The notes under the pieces: model-generated
The model's input: only the letters and a program-made list of their open reading frames with translations
Told to the model about the DNA's origin: nothing
Databases searched by the model: none
Position numbers and translations under genes: made by a program
Shown here: positions 1 to 13,271 of the stretch, piece after piece
How positions within the stretch are numbered: the first letter of the stretch is position 1
How the letters are laid out: every line of letters starts with the position of its first letter
Origin: Flaccisagitta enflata
Taxonomy: Eukaryota > Chaetognatha > Sagittoidea > Aphragmophora
NCBI GenBank assembly: GCA_965153355.1
Contig: OZ231126.1
Location: 17,856,001 to 17,920,000, forward strand
DNA length: 64,000 nt
Reading direction: 5' to 3'

Positions 1-550
1 ACCCCCTTTATCACCACCTCGGGCACCCCTACAACGACCCAACCCCCAAAATCACCATCACATGGCGAGATTGGGATATACCAGAGGAAAGTTTAACCTA
101 AAAAATACAAAATCACCCCAAATACCCCCTTTATCACCAACTCGGGCACCCCTACAACGACCCAACCCCCAAAATCACCATCACATAGCGAGATTGGGAT
201 ATACCAGAGGAAAGTTTAACCTAAAAAATACAAAATCACCCCAAATACCCCCTTTATCACCACCTCGGGCACCCCTACAACGACCCAACCCCCAAAATCA
301 CCATCACATAGCGAGATTGGGATATACCAGAGGAAAGTTTAACCTAAAAAATACAAAATCACCCCAAATACCCCCTTTATCACCACCTCGGGCACCCCTA
401 CAACGACCCAAACCCCAAAATCACCATCACATAGCGAGATTGGGATATACCAGAGGAAAGTTTAACCTAAAAAATACAAAATCACCCCAAATACCCCCTT
501 TATCACCACCTCGGGCACCCCTACAACGACCCAACCCCCAAAATCACCAT
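1..550 (+). repeat. 123-bp tandem repeat, about 4.5 copies
   Basis: Units begin at 62, 185, 308 and 431, exactly 123 bp apart, with a partial unit running off the left edge. The copies differ by only a few substitutions. Because 123 is divisible by three, one plus-strand frame stays open through the whole array and repeats a 41-residue Pro/Gln/His/Asn-rich peptide (ARLGYTRGKF... ending NPQNHHHI). The array breaks at about 551. The frame continues to a stop at 664 without an obvious further domain. It could be a minisatellite or the C-terminal part of a repeat protein whose start lies outside the window; the sequence cannot decide. Confidence 0.9.
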
Positions 551-1046
551 TATAAAGGCGTTATAAAGGCATTCTTGCCTATCAGGCGTAAAACTTGTTG
601 TCACACGAGAGATTTTGTAGTTATTGCTATATTGGCAACAAGGAAGCTTCACTATAAGGCATGAATTTGCCAAGTATCTTAAAATGCGCTCTAGAGAAGA
701 TTCACTCTACAACTTACGGTTCCATGAAAGATTTTGTAGTTATTTCTTTATTGGCCACAAGGCAGCTTCAATGGCATCTGAGATAATGAACCCCACTCTT
801 TTAATTGCTTTATTTACTTTTTGTTATTTCCCATCCTGGATCTGGAATACTTAAAATACTTGCCTGAATGGGAATTCTAAAAATATTCCAGTTGAACATT
901 TTTTTTCTCTTTTCAGCCTACGGCGTGACAATATTTTCTTAATCAGAATGAAGAAAAAAAAAACGATTTTGAAAGAAAAAATATAATGCTGGTAGAATTA
1001 AGATAATATGAGCTTCTCCTACGCAACGAGTGTTCTGAGGATTCTC
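551..1046. other. Unassigned AT-rich sequence with a duplicated ~45-bp motif
   Basis: No gene is recognised. A motif containing AGATTTTGTAGTTATT occurs at about 606-652 and again at 727-772, each followed by an ACAAGGMAGCTTCA-like segment. The reverse complement of the same motif recurs inside the MITE candidate at 8884-9056, so this is probably a decayed transposon-derived piece. Confidence 0.5.
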
Positions 1047-1078
1047 CTATGTGCCATATGGCATGATTTTGATCAGTT

Positions 1079-1345
1079 CCTTGACATGCGCTTTAGTGGA
1101 GTTCAATTGTATTGTGTTTGTGTGTGTTTCGATTTCTACTAGAAATTTTCTAGTGTGATGTGATATATAACGAGCAACTGTCCTTGACATTTTATTGTCA
1201 AGGCCAATCAAGACATTGTTGATTAATCGTATCATTGCCGGCCTTGAATGTTCTGCAATTAAATGCCATTTTGAAATTTTCCCCAAAGAAGTTGTTAATT
1301 GGCGGTTGCGATGCCCTCTAGAGCGCGCGCGCACCCGCTAATAAG
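1079..1345. repeat. Decayed Tigger/pogo-like terminal modules
   Basis: 1079-1110 read on the minus strand and 1310-1345 both resemble the ends of the 8884-9056 element: a CACT-containing end, then a GCGCATGTCAAGG or CGCACCCGCTAATAAGGC block. Similar blocks lie at about 680-705 and 4390-4420. Tigger/pogo DNA transposons typically begin with CAGTGGAACC-like ends next to TA. No transposase frame is visible here. Confidence 0.35.
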
Positions 1346-1570
1346 GCAATTATTAATCAGGTAATCATTTCTGTAATGGCAATGTAAGCAGGCCTGATTC
1401 TAAAGTGAGCCCGCTCTCTATTTTGCTTTCGGGCTATCATGTTTTGCTGGATGTGAGCCCAAGAGGCTCTTTCAAAGTAGGCTATATATATGATCTTTTA
1501 TTCGTGTTTAACATAGTAAGCACAGATCGTACGAGGCACATCAAAAAACTAAAACTACTACAGAGGTAAA

Positions 1571-3575
1571 TCAGTTACGAGATAGGAATGAAAGTGCAGG
1601 GTTGCCAATTTGAGGCAGTCGATTTTCAAAAGTGCGTTTTCTCTTTGCAAATAGGTCCGTGACAGAAAGATAGCCAAAAGACTCTCTGAGCGTTTTTATG
1701 CTTTCCCATCTTTGATAAGAAAATATTCTTCGAATAGCGTCATTGACTGCAACGTGGAGTGAATGCATGTCTTTGTAGGGAAACGTGATTACATCAGAGG
1801 CATATGTAATAATTGGAATACATACACTGTAAAGTAACTTCATTTGTACCGTTTCGCTCGGGCCATGTAAAACATTTAGGATCGAATTTGTACTCCTATA
1901 GAAAGAACTACGTGATTTTGCCGGAGAGCAAGTAAAGTTGGTGCCAGATCTTAAATAAACACCCAGATATTTCCATTCTGAGACAAATTCTAGTGGAGCA
2001 CCATTAAGAGTGATTGGTGCGCATGAGAAAGACTGAAAATGTTTACCGAAATACATCAATTTGGTTTTTCTTTCATTGTATAAAATACACCATGAAAACG
2101 CGTATTCTTCACAAATGTCGAGTAATTTTTGCATTGCTTGTCTGCTGGGAGCCAACAGGCAAACATCGTCCGCATATAAAATACATGCAATGAAATAATT
2201 CAAAATCTGACATCCCATGCCAGACTTTTGTAATCAACTCGTCCATGTACACTGCCCAAAATCTGGCGCTAATTACACCACCTTGTCTTACACCAGATAT
2301 TACTGAAAATGCTTCACTAATCGAGTCATGCCATTTGCAAACACTTGTAAGATTAGAGTACCAGTAATACAAAATTCGTATCCAGCACAGATGAAATCCG
2401 CGCTTCATCAACTTTAAGAACAAGCCGCTATGACTCACTCTGTCAAAACCTTTCGTACAATCAAGGAAAGATGCGTATATATGCGAGCCATGATCGGTAA
2501 AGTAGTCAATACGTCTAACAGAATATATAGCATGACTAGTCGAATGGTGCTTTTTATAGCCAAATTGTAAATCGTCAGAAGAGAGCAAATCACCTGTTTT
2601 CAAAAGAACAGCATGTTCAAATAGAAAGGAAAAAACATGGCTGAGAGTTATCCCTCTGTAATTTTCTACAGATGATGCATCCCCTTCTGGGTCTTTAATG
2701 ATAGGTGAAATAACGCCTCGCAAAAATTCAGAAGGAACGTATCCATGTTGAATCAAGGAATTGAATAGTAAATGAAGGTGAACTACAAGTTGAGGTGAAC
2801 CGTACAAAATGTGTTCTGGTTTAATGAAGGAGCCTGAGGCTTTACCAGCTTTAACCTTGGACATGACCTGGATCATATCGTCCCATGATAAGTAATTTTT
2901 AGAAATATCGTCAGATGCATAGTCATTTATGTAAGCAGAGTAAGCCGTGGAAAAATCGCGAGTAAGCTGTCTGGCGCGATCTGAATTGGCATCATCATAG
3001 ATTTTTTTGAAGCCTGCGGCAAATTCGTTGGCGATGTCAGTATTGTCAGTCTTGCCATTAATTCTTGCCGAACTAATGTCGGTTTTGCCGTGTATGTTTT
3101 GCCACTTCTTCCAAAAACATCTATGATCGCCATCAATAAGATTCTCATGAATTCTATCACTAAGATTCTGGTCAAACAGCTTTTTCGCTTTTTTTATAGC
3201 GCATTTGTAACGAAAATGTGATTGCTTTTTCAAATCAAAAATTAAGCCCGACGGCGGTCGACCTGAATCACGCCACAATATAAATGCATCATGCGATGCC
3301 CTTTTAAGCTCGGATAGTTCTTCATTCCAGTAATCTTTCGAGATTCCTGGCCGTGAACGCGGAATACATTTGTCTGCATCACTAATAGCTGATACAATGT
3401 CGGTAAAATACTTCTCTATGGCAAATATGTGTTCGTTGCTGTCGCAACAAAAATTACCGTGAAGAAGATCGTGAAAGGGAATATTGATATTACGCAAATT
3501 ATGTTCCATCAAATCACAATATTGCAGTCTTACTTCTTCTTTTAGATATATATCGTGCTCACAAGTTGCATACAT
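1571..3575 (-). pseudogene. CR1/L2-like LINE ORF2 fragment, 5'-truncated and frameshifted
   Basis: This is a reverse transcriptase of a non-LTR retrotransposon, which would copy element RNA at a nicked target. Two overlapping frames make up the remnant. 3575-2109 holds the linker and fingers/palm: SGSFIKPEHILYG, NYRGITLSHVFSF, FLDCTKGFDRVSH and SGVRQGGVISARFW. 2218-1571 holds the YADD catalytic motif (about 2163-2175) followed by LLAPSR and a thumb region. The frame changes near 2213-2220, consistent with a single indel. The endonuclease half is missing, so the copy is 5'-truncated at about 3.6 kb and inactive. Its protein resembles the intact ORF2 at 50360-53137 (both have HGN.CC, KPEHVLYGSP-like and LLAPxR segments), but they look like different subfamilies. 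No clear 3' tail was identified below 1571. Confidence 0.85.
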
Positions 3576-4370
3576 GCTAAATGTCTATGGGACCTTTTTG
3601 TGATTCAAAATGTAATCATTTTCGCATAAGTATGAACAGATAACGGCGCTAGATACAAGAATTATTCCAAAATAAGTTTTTACTCGCGGATCGGTTATTC
3701 TGTTAGAGGAATTGACCGTCAATTGTCTCGTCTGTCAGTTGTGTTCTGATTAAGTAAAACGGTGTAAAAACGTGCATTACCTTGCGTCACTTTCCCTTCA
3801 TGAATGACAAACCGCACGCCATTCCAGTTTGCGATATGCTTAGATGCCGTCCTTCCAGAAATTTGGATGGACAGATCTTGTGGCGTTCTTAGCGCATGAT
3901 GATGTTGACGTAAGTGACGACCCGATCCTCGGGTCGCCTCATATGTTGAGTTACGTTACGGCAACCTTTTTCTTATCACGAGTTTTTAAAGACACCTAAA
4001 TATATCGTGGATTCTTTTATACAATGGTTCTACAACATAAAATCCACTAGCTCAAGTCAGATAAAAGGCCGTTTATTGCGGAAAAAAAAGTTGAAAACTG
4101 ACAATAGTACTTGGTTTATTCCACCAAATAGATTTTGATGATGGCAAACTGGTCTCGATCAGTAATCTTTAGGAGAAGTCTTTATCTTTCGCTCAAATAA
4201 AATGTTTCCCTTAGTTACTTCAATATGCAAATTAGGGTTTTATTACATTCTTTATCTGGCTCACTGTTTCGGTCGGGCTCAATCAAATTGTGAGAAGTGA
4301 GCCAGGAAGGTTCACTCAAAGAAATAGCTAAAGCCAGGCCTGAATATAAGGCAGCATTATTTTAAGGCAT
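3576..4370. other. Unassigned sequence
   Basis: No gene or repeat is recognised. The segment from about 4000 to 4330 is AT-rich and contains short words such as GTGAGCC that recur near 1400-1460, hinting at a decayed interspersed repeat. Confidence 0.4.
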
Positions 4371-4420
4371 CATTTGGCTCAGTCCCTTGTCATGCGGCCT
4401 AGTGATGTCCAACTGTAGAT
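4371..4420 (-). repeat. Tigger/pogo-like terminal module
   Basis: On the minus strand the segment reads CAGTTGGACATCACTAGG followed by CCGCATGACAAGGGACTGAG, matching the left end of the 8884-9056 element and the block at 1079-1110. No partner end is visible nearby. Confidence 0.4.
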
Positions 4421-4499
4421 GTCCACTATCATCCGACTGTATTCTTATTTTTGCGTTCATCCAATTTCATCTCTGTCCCTTTTATAGTTTAAATCCTTT

Positions 4500-4960
4500 C
4501 GGCCCTTCTCACTCCAAAGCCTCAACCTACGTTTTCCACCTACCGCATCCCTGACGCCATTTTTGTCCCAGCAGCCTATTAGTTTCGTCATCTCCCTTCA
4601 GCCCTTCCACCTTCCTCCTTTCCACCATCAACCCTTCACCACATTCCCTATCCCTGACAACCATCTAAGTCCCAGTAGCCCTTCTTTCACGCGACTTCAC
4701 GTTGCTGTTTTGGTTGGTCCGTCACGTGTTTAAATTGTGAGCGGCCCAACCATCTGCAACTGGGGTGCCGTGTATCCGACCGGATTCGTTGTATCCCTTC
4801 AGCCCCTCCACCATCAGCTCTTAACCGCCTTCCCCATCAACGATAATATTTTTGGCCCAGAATTTTGTCATCTACCTTCAGCTCTTCCACCTTCAGCCCT
4901 GCACCACTTTCCCCATCCTTAACCTCATTCGATCCACCACCGGATTTTCGATCCACCGAA
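4500..4960. repeat. Pyrimidine-rich degenerate tandem repeats around a short Fam-1 copy
   Basis: Words such as CCCTTCAGCCCTTCCACC and CACTTTCCCCATCC recur every ~60-120 bp on both sides of a Fam-1 element at 4688-4792, so that element appears to sit inside a degenerate array. No open frame here looks genuine. Confidence 0.5.
4688..4792 (+). mobile_element. Fam-1 short interspersed element (short form)
   Basis: Begins with CACGCGACT, has a short TTGGTTGGTCCGTCAC run, then GAGCGGCCCAACCATCTGCAACT and a terminal CCGTGTATCCGACCGG. The usual CTTGTT end is diverged. Confidence 0.6.
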
Positions 4961-5130
4961 GTTAATTTGCTTTTACTATATACCTTTCGCAAGGGAAGAA
5001 AAAAAGGATAAAAAAAAAGTGAAAATAGAAAGACAGAAACGATTTTTCGTGATTTTTGTTTACGTTATATAGGGTTACAGGGAACAAATGAGAATTTGGG
5101 CGACATCTTACGCACAACCAATTTTGTGGT

Positions 5131-5336
5131 TTAGTCGCGTGCTACGCGACTCTACACCTCGCTATGTCGGTCGGTCAGTCGGTTAATCCGTTGGTCGGTT
5201 GGTCCCCTTTTTACTTTTTCGTCGTTTTTGAGCTTTCTGAGACTACTGCTCCTGACCAAATGCTGTGGTGACCTTCTCCAGCACTGCTCCTGCCCACCCG
5301 CACGCGACTGGGGTTGCCGTGTATCCGGCCTTGTTT
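5131..5336 (+). mobile_element. Fam-1 short interspersed element (reference copy)
   Basis: Module order: TTAGTCGCGTGCTACGCGAC (near-palindrome), CTCTACACCTCGCTATGTC, a GTCGGTCAGTCGG...GGTTGG tetranucleotide run, CTTTTTCGTCGTTTTTGAGC, two copies of an ACTGCTCCTG block, CCCACCCGCACGCGACT, and the end GCCGTGTATCCGGCCTTGTT. The CGCGACT of the second half repeats the first, and the element has no coding capacity. About 30 copies or fragments of this arrangement occur in the window on both strands. I could not define target duplications. The GTCY-type run between conserved ends recalls Helentron-associated non-autonomous elements; a SINE or MITE origin is not excluded. Confidence 0.85.
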
Positions 5337-5436
5337 ATCGTGATGTGAGATGGTTACCGTAACAATGTACATTACTACAAAATTTGTTAGTACTGAACAG
5401 CCATGCACTCTGAGCCTTCGGCTTATTTTGGTGGTA

Positions 5437-6058
5437 CTACTACCTAGGAAAAAAGTCTTCGTTCACTTGATGAGGATGTTCATTGAATGAATAAATATCA
5501 AGTAGTTTTGGGTTTTCTCTCTTTCTATACTTTATCTGATGTCCCGCCTGGGTTATGACTGCTTCTATTTGGCTTAGAGACTGTTTTCTGAGTTCTAAAA
5601 CAAATTATGCCAAGACATGTCACTGCAGATTTTAGCGCATTTTCTTTTTCAGCCATTCAGTTGACATCATTTATTCTTCCTGTTCCAGAGGCTTAGTTTT
5701 AGGCAAAACGTTTTGAACTGTAGTGAAATCGGGACTTAATGGGACACTCATATGTTGAATGATATAAAAATCCTTATTGATATAGTTTATCTACTAAAAC
5801 AATGTTATGACTTCCATGCTGACAAATGCGCTTTCCAAACCAGATTCACCTCTGAATTTCCTGCATTTTCAAAAAAGGGTAGTCATCTTCAAATAGCTCT
5901 CATTTCTAAACGCTTTGAGCCAGAGGAATGGGATTGGTCCCAAATGATAGATCTTTCGCAGTAGTTTCTGAATCTCACCAATTTTTCCTACTTATCATTT
6001 CTAGAAGTTTATTTATTATTTCTTTAAGGTGAACGAAGACTTATTTCCTAGGTAGTAC
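5437..6058. mobile_element. 622-bp MITE with 30-bp terminal inverted repeats, TA target
   Basis: Left end (after TA at 5435-5436) reads CTACTACCTAGGAAAAAAGT and continues CTTCGTTCAC. The right end (before TA at 6059-6060), reverse complemented, reads GTACTACCTAGGAAATAAGT and continues identically. The interior encodes no transposase and holds a short match to the dispersed CAATTCGTTT motif near 5904-5942. A TA duplication points to the Tc1/mariner/pogo group of non-autonomous DNA transposons. Confidence 0.75.
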
Positions 6059-6142
6059 TACAAAGAATTGATAATCATCAAAAAATAAAGCAATGTCTCG
6101 TTTTCATCACGTTTCGCGATTAGTGCTTCAGTACTTAGAATT

Positions 6143-6456
6143 TTAGCGTCGGACTTCCAACTGTGGTTTCGCGTATTTTCCTAACGATTTCTCCGGAGAA
6201 TTAATGGTAAGAAGGAAATATGCTGTAGAAAGAAGAAATGAGGAGATTGCAAGATTCAAGATTTCAGAAATGGGGATGAGGTGGAGGGGGGGGGGAAGAT
6301 GAGGGTAAAGAAGGTGCAAATGCGCCCTGAAACCCTGAAACCCTAAATGCCTCCGCGGGTTCAAAAGTACAACTGGAAATGATTACAAAAACACTAAATT
6401 CTGATAAATGCTTCCAAGCTGGAAATTAGGGGATTTTCCTTGACGGAATGAAAGAG

Positions 6457-6501
<45 letters not shown>

Positions 6502-7011
6502 ACACACACACACACACACACACACAACCAGATAGACAGACAGACAGTCAGAGTCACAGACCGCAGAAAATATGATAATCAGACACATAGACTAGTGAAC
6601 GCACAGACAGGCAAACAAGTACGTAAAAAAAACAAATAGACTGATAGGATAACAGAAAGCCAGACAGACAATCGAAAAAACTGGATAAACTGAGTAAATA
6701 AGTTGGTCGAGGGATCATAAAAAAGACACTTACATTACCAAAAAAACTCTTTTTGATGAGGACCGACGGACATTATTACGTAACAGAAGCAGGGCAGTTT
6801 CTTCGATCTTGGATTTTAGTGAGGCAACTATTGATTATCGCCATCAAGCAGAATTGAGGTTAACGAGGCTTCGGAAAAGTGGTGCATCTTCATTTGTCAG
6901 CGCGAAGAGGTCATCAAATCGTCAACATCACCGCTTTCATAATTAATCCCTCATTCCGAAGCTCATCGACCAGAACGTGAACGACGTCGACGACGACGAC
7001 GAGAAAAGGGG
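6143..7011. other. No gene; short GA/CA microsatellites and purine-rich sequence
   Basis: A (GA)n run at about 6470-6499 passes directly into (CA)n to 6526, then degenerate GACA/CAGA repeats to about 6660. The remainder to 7011, including a short GAC-rich stretch at 6980-7000, shows nothing recognisable. Confidence 0.6.
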
Positions 7012-7452
<441 letters not shown>

Positions 7453-7724
7453 CTGGCGACGCTGCAGCAGCTATCAGTTTCCACTTTCCAGGCTAATGCG
7501 GGATTTCTCCATTTTTCAGGGATTCTTTCGTCATAATTCAGGAGAATAGAAAAATGAAAAATAAATATTCTGGCTGATGCTTTTAGCTTTGAGTTCGTGA
7601 TGAAATGAGGTAGAATTTCTGAATTCCAACATGATTCGAAAATTGAGTCAAAACCGTCTTCAAATTAACCCTAAAAATTCACTCTCCTTATCCATCTGGG
7701 TTATCCATAATGATGTGAGATAAG

Positions 7725-7726
<2 letters not shown>

Positions 7727-7794
<68 letters not shown>

Positions 7795-7920
7795 TAAGAA
7801 AGAAAGAAAGAAAAAAAGAAAGAAAGAAAGAAAGAAAGAAAGGAAGGAAGAAAGAAAGTCAAAAAGAAAGAAAGACAGAAAGAAAGAAAGAAAGAAAGAA
7901 AGAAAAAAAGAAAGAAAGAA

Positions 7921-8011
<91 letters not shown>

Positions 8012-8041
8012 AAAAAAGAAAGAAAAAAAGAAAGAAAAAGA
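7727..8041. repeat. (GAAA)n / (GACA)n compound microsatellite
   Basis: A GAAA array is interrupted at 7920-7967 by about 12 GACA units, then GAAA resumes. The same GAAA-GACA-GAAA order recurs at 11.1-11.5 and 12.1-12.6 kb. Confidence 0.95.
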
Positions 8042-8186
8042 AACATAAAAAAAAACTGAAAAACAGAATGGGAAAATCCATCAACATTCTTTTATCTGTT
8101 TCCGTTTCTCGTTAAGTCAGGAATTCTCATGTTCGTCAATCGTCGATGGCCACTCATTGACGGGTGAATCTGTCGCCTCTTATATT

Positions 8187-8270
8187 TTCAGTCGCGTGCT
8201 ACCTGACTCTACAACTCACTTTGTCCGCCCAGCTGTCCGTCCCTCCGTCCCTCCGTCCGTCTCTCGTTTG
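8187..8270 (+). mobile_element. Fam-1 fragment, 5' half only
   Basis: CAGTCGCGTGCTACCTGACT, CTCTACAACTCACTTTGTCC and a GTCCGTCCCTCC run are present; the 3' half with the GTATCCGGCC end is missing. Confidence 0.65.
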
Positions 8271-8448
8271 TCGCAATGTCCTCTTTTAGTCTTTTTCTTG
8301 AACAATTCTTGAGATTCTAACAGTCATTATGAATGGGCAATAGGTACCCATAAATTTATGGAAAAAAAAGTGACCATAAATTTATGGCAGAAAAACGCTG
8401 TTTTTTATGATTTTCTTTGGAATCATAAAACATGATATGTTTTTTGGA

Positions 8449-8830
<382 letters not shown>

Positions 8831-8883
8831 TTTTATCGCTCATGGCTTAGTTTACCACTCCCTCCCTTACAGCTCCTTGGTGA

Positions 8884-9056
8884 AGTTGAGCTTCACTAGA
8901 GCGCATGCCAAGGGATTGGACGAAACTATGCCTTATACTGAAGCTGCCTTATTGCCAACAAAGAAATAACGGCAAAATCTCTCAAGAGACAGTGAGTCAA
9001 ATACCTTTTAAGCGGGCGTGCCTTATTAGCGGGTGCGTTCTAGCGGTGCTCCACTG
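8884..9056. mobile_element. ~173-bp MITE candidate, Tigger/pogo-like ends
   Basis: The left end AGTTGAGCTTCACTAGAGCG and the reverse-complemented right end AGTGGAGCACCGCTAGAACG match at most positions. The right end is followed by TA, and CAGTGGAGC is typical of Tigger/pogo termini. The left flank has lost its TA. The interior shares the AGATTTTG...AAGGCAGCTTCA motif with 600-772. Confidence 0.5.
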
Positions 9057-9173
9057 TAATTGTATGTCCCCCGTCCCCCGTTTCCTCCTTTTCCATTTAA
9101 TGCCAATGATTCTTTTCCTCTTCACCATCATTTCCTTGTCAAATCCTTTAGGAATACTGATTGCTGCTCTGAA

Positions 9174-9850
<677 letters not shown>

Positions 9851-9867
9851 GTAAATCGCGGCATAAT

Positions 9868-10088
9868 TTTTCGTCGCGGACACGGGACTCTACACCTCGC
9901 CGTGTCAGTCCGTCCGTCAGTCCGTCTGTCCATCCGTTCGTCCGTCCGTCCGTCCGTCCGTCCGTCCATCCGTCTGTCCGTCCGTCCGTCCGTCATAATT
10001 CTAAATTGCGAGCAGTTTTTTTCAATATTGCCCCTGCCCAAGCAGCCCAACCATCCGCGACTGTCCTGCCGTGTATTCGACCTTGTTT
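9868..10088 (+). mobile_element. Fam-1 element with long GTCC run
   Basis: Starts CGTCGCGGACACGGGACTCT, carries an ~85-bp GTCC/GTCT/ATCC run (9907-9993), then GCGAGCAGTTTTTTTCAATA, CCCCTGCCCAAG, CATCCGCGACT and the end GCCGTGTATTCGACCTTGTT. Confidence 0.8.
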
Positions 10089-10198
10089 CCCTCACTTTTT
10101 TTGCGTAGTTATTAATTCATGCCGTTTTTATCGAGAGACGAATTCATCAGAGGCATCACTGCAATTTGTCTCGTTCGGTATAAAAAAGAATGGCTAAC

Positions 10199-10650
10199 GG
10201 AGGATTTCATGAAAAAAAAACCGGACAAAAATGGTGTTCTGATCCCCAAGTTGGCCTGGATAGTGGATACGCTGCAGTGATGAGATTCATGGGTGGAAAA
10301 ATTTTAACGCCGAGTTGCTGACAGTCAAGATGTTTTTTACGTCGACTTAATTAAAGTCACTACCGCTTGGTCCGTCCAACAGGATGTTGACCGGTCTTTC
10401 AGCTCAGCGCACATCTGCGATCAACTATGCCAACGATCAACATTGTAATTAGACTAATTAGATCGCTTGTGGCAAACACATGTCAATGTCTACTTAGAAA
10501 AAAAGCACCTGAACGCCTCTTGGCACACCAGCAACATCTATCTTTAACGCGCGTAGGCGTGGGGGCGTAGTTAGTGACAAAAAAGACAGATGGATAGACA
10601 CACACTCACATGTTAGGGGAAGGATAATGTTCAGATATTTATCATTACCA
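10199..10650. other. Diverged copy of the repeat unit that follows
   Basis: 10470-10600 contains TGTCAATGTCTACTTAGAAA and ACGCGCGTAGGCGTGGG words in the same order as 11000-11095, so it is probably an older relative of the duplicated 1-kb unit. No gene is seen. Confidence 0.45.
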
Positions 10651-10656
10651 GTTTTT

Positions 10657-10833
10657 TTAGTTGCAGACACGCAACTCTATAAGAGGCTTTGTCCTTCCGT
10701 CCATTGGTCCATTAGTCTGTCCGTCCGGGGTTATCGAGTTGAAAAGTGGGAAAACGAGCGTTTAAGATACGTTTTGGGGATAGGATGGGGCGTGTATGGG
10801 GGTTAGGATGCCCCTGCCCACCCGTCCGCAACG
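10657..10833 (+). mobile_element. Fam-1b element in duplicated unit 1
   Basis: The 1b subtype begins AGTTGCAGACACGCAACT and CTCTATAAGAGGCTTTGTCC, then a short GTCC/ATTGGTCC run, GTTGAAAAGTGGGAAAACG and CCCCTGCCCACCCGTCCGCAAC. The GTATCCGGCC end is absent. Confidence 0.75.
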
Positions 10834-11094
10834 ATATTGTGACCCCGCGTCACTTGTTATCACTAATCATCAGAGAAAGGTGAATTATTAGGAAATTATA
10901 CATAAATGAAAGAAGACGGTCTCATATTCCATCAACGATGATATGTATATCATTTATTCACACTTTATATCGCTCATTTGCGTGTCCAATACTTGTCAAT
11001 TTCATAGAAAAAAAGAAATTCAAAGCCGGTAATATCCACCTTATAAATGCGCGCGTAGGCGTGGGACTAAAAACAGCGACAAAAAAATAGATAC

Positions 11095-11154
11095 AAGAAA
11101 GAAAAAAAGGAAAGAAAGAAAGAAAAGAAAGAAAAAAAGGAAAGAAAGAAAGAA

Positions 11155-11240
<86 letters not shown>

Positions 11241-11301
11241 CAAGAAAGAAAAAAAGGAAAGAAAGAAAGAAAAGAAAGAAAAAAAGGAAAGCAAGAAAGA
11301 A

Positions 11302-11373
<72 letters not shown>

Positions 11374-11415
11374 AAAAAGAAAGAAAAGAAAGAAAGAAAG
11401 AAAGAGAAAGAAAAA

Positions 11416-11447
<32 letters not shown>

Positions 11448-11449
11448 AC

Positions 11450-11507
<58 letters not shown>

Positions 11508-11640
11508 AAGAAAGAAAGAAAGGAACAAACAAACAAACGATGAAACGAAGAAACGAAGAAACGAAGAAACGAAGAAACGAAGAAACGAAGAAACGAAGAA
11601 ACGAAGAAACATAAAAAGGAAGAGAGCAAGTAAGAAAGAA
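11095..11640. repeat. GAAA/GACA/ACGAAGAA compound array, unit 1
   Basis: A long interrupted GAAA array is followed by about 14 GACA units (11450-11505), then AACAAACAAACG and eight ACGAAGAA-type octamers. Confidence 0.95.
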
Positions 11641-11677
11641 ACAAAGTAAAGAGACAAAAAAAAGGGACAGAGTTTTT

Positions 11678-11854
11678 TTAGTTGCGGACACGCAACTCTA
11701 TAAGAGGCTTTGTCCTTCCGTCCATTGGTCCATTAGTCTGTCCGTCCGGGGTTATCGAGTTGAAAAGTGGGAAAACGAGCGTTTAAGATACGTTTTGGGG
11801 ATAGGATGGGGCGTGTATGGGGGTTAGGATGCCCCTGCCCACCCGTCCGCAACG
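11678..11854 (+). mobile_element. Fam-1b element in duplicated unit 2
   Basis: Essentially identical to the copy at 10657-10833, offset by 1021 bp; it was duplicated with the surrounding unit and not inserted independently. Confidence 0.75.
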
Positions 11855-12114
11855 ATATTGTGACCCCGCGTCACTTGTTATCACTAATCATCAGAGAAAG
11901 GTGAATTATTAGGAAATTATACATAAATGAAAGAAGACGGTCTCATATTCCATCAACGATGATATGTATATCATTTATTCACACTTTATATCGCTCATTT
12001 GCGTGTCCAATACTTGTCAATTTCATAGAAAAAAAGAAATTCAAAGCCGGTAATATCCACCTTATAAATGCGCGCGTAGGCGTGGGACTAAAAACAGCGA
12101 CAAAAAAATAGATA

Positions 12115-12700
<586 letters not shown>

Positions 12701-12944
12701 AAGTAAGAAAGAAACAAAGTAAAGAGACAAAAAAAAGAGACAGAGGCAGAGAGTAAGATGGAAACAAAGAAACAAAGAGATATCGGAAGGAAAAAGCAGA
12801 GGATACTAACTGGCTTGCATCAGGATAGAAGTAAATTTCCCATGAGGCAGAGAAAAACATGAAGAATAAACAAGTTCATCAGAACGCCAGCGTTAAATCA
12901 ACGTCAGAACAATCAACGCGAGGTTCCAATAACGTCACAGACAG

Positions 12945-13079
12945 ATGGGGACAGCCGACAGGGGCGGAAATGCGCCTGTTTACTCGATGGTTACGTATGA
13001 ACCAATGCTTGTATACTCGATGGTTATGTACCAACGGACCAAGTAACTGACGGACGGACAAAGCTAGTCCGCGACTTGA
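12945..13079 (-). mobile_element. Degenerate Fam-1 fragment
   Basis: Read on the minus strand, it has AAGTCGCGGACTAGCTTTGT, GTCCGTCCGTCAG and a diverged remainder with a duplicated CATAACCATCGAGTATAC block. Confidence 0.45.
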
Positions 13080-13118
13080 ACTAAACAAAAAAGAAAAAAA
13101 GATACTTTGAAAAACCTT

Positions 13119-13271
13119 TTAAGCCACGGAAACGCGACTCTACACGTTGCTGTGTCGATCCCTCTGCCCGATGATCTGTAACATTTCTGAATTCTGAGTT
13201 CTGAGCGCTTTTTGCATTACTGCCCTTACCCAACTGTCCGCGACTGAGGTGCCGTGTATCTGGCCTTGTTC
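13119..13271 (+). mobile_element. Fam-1 element, short GTCY run
   Basis: GCCACGGAAACGCGACT, CTCTACACGTTGCTGTGTC, almost no tetranucleotide run, GAGCGCTTTTTGCATTACTG, CAACTGTCCGCGACT and GCCGTGTATCTGGCCTTGTT. Confidence 0.75.
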
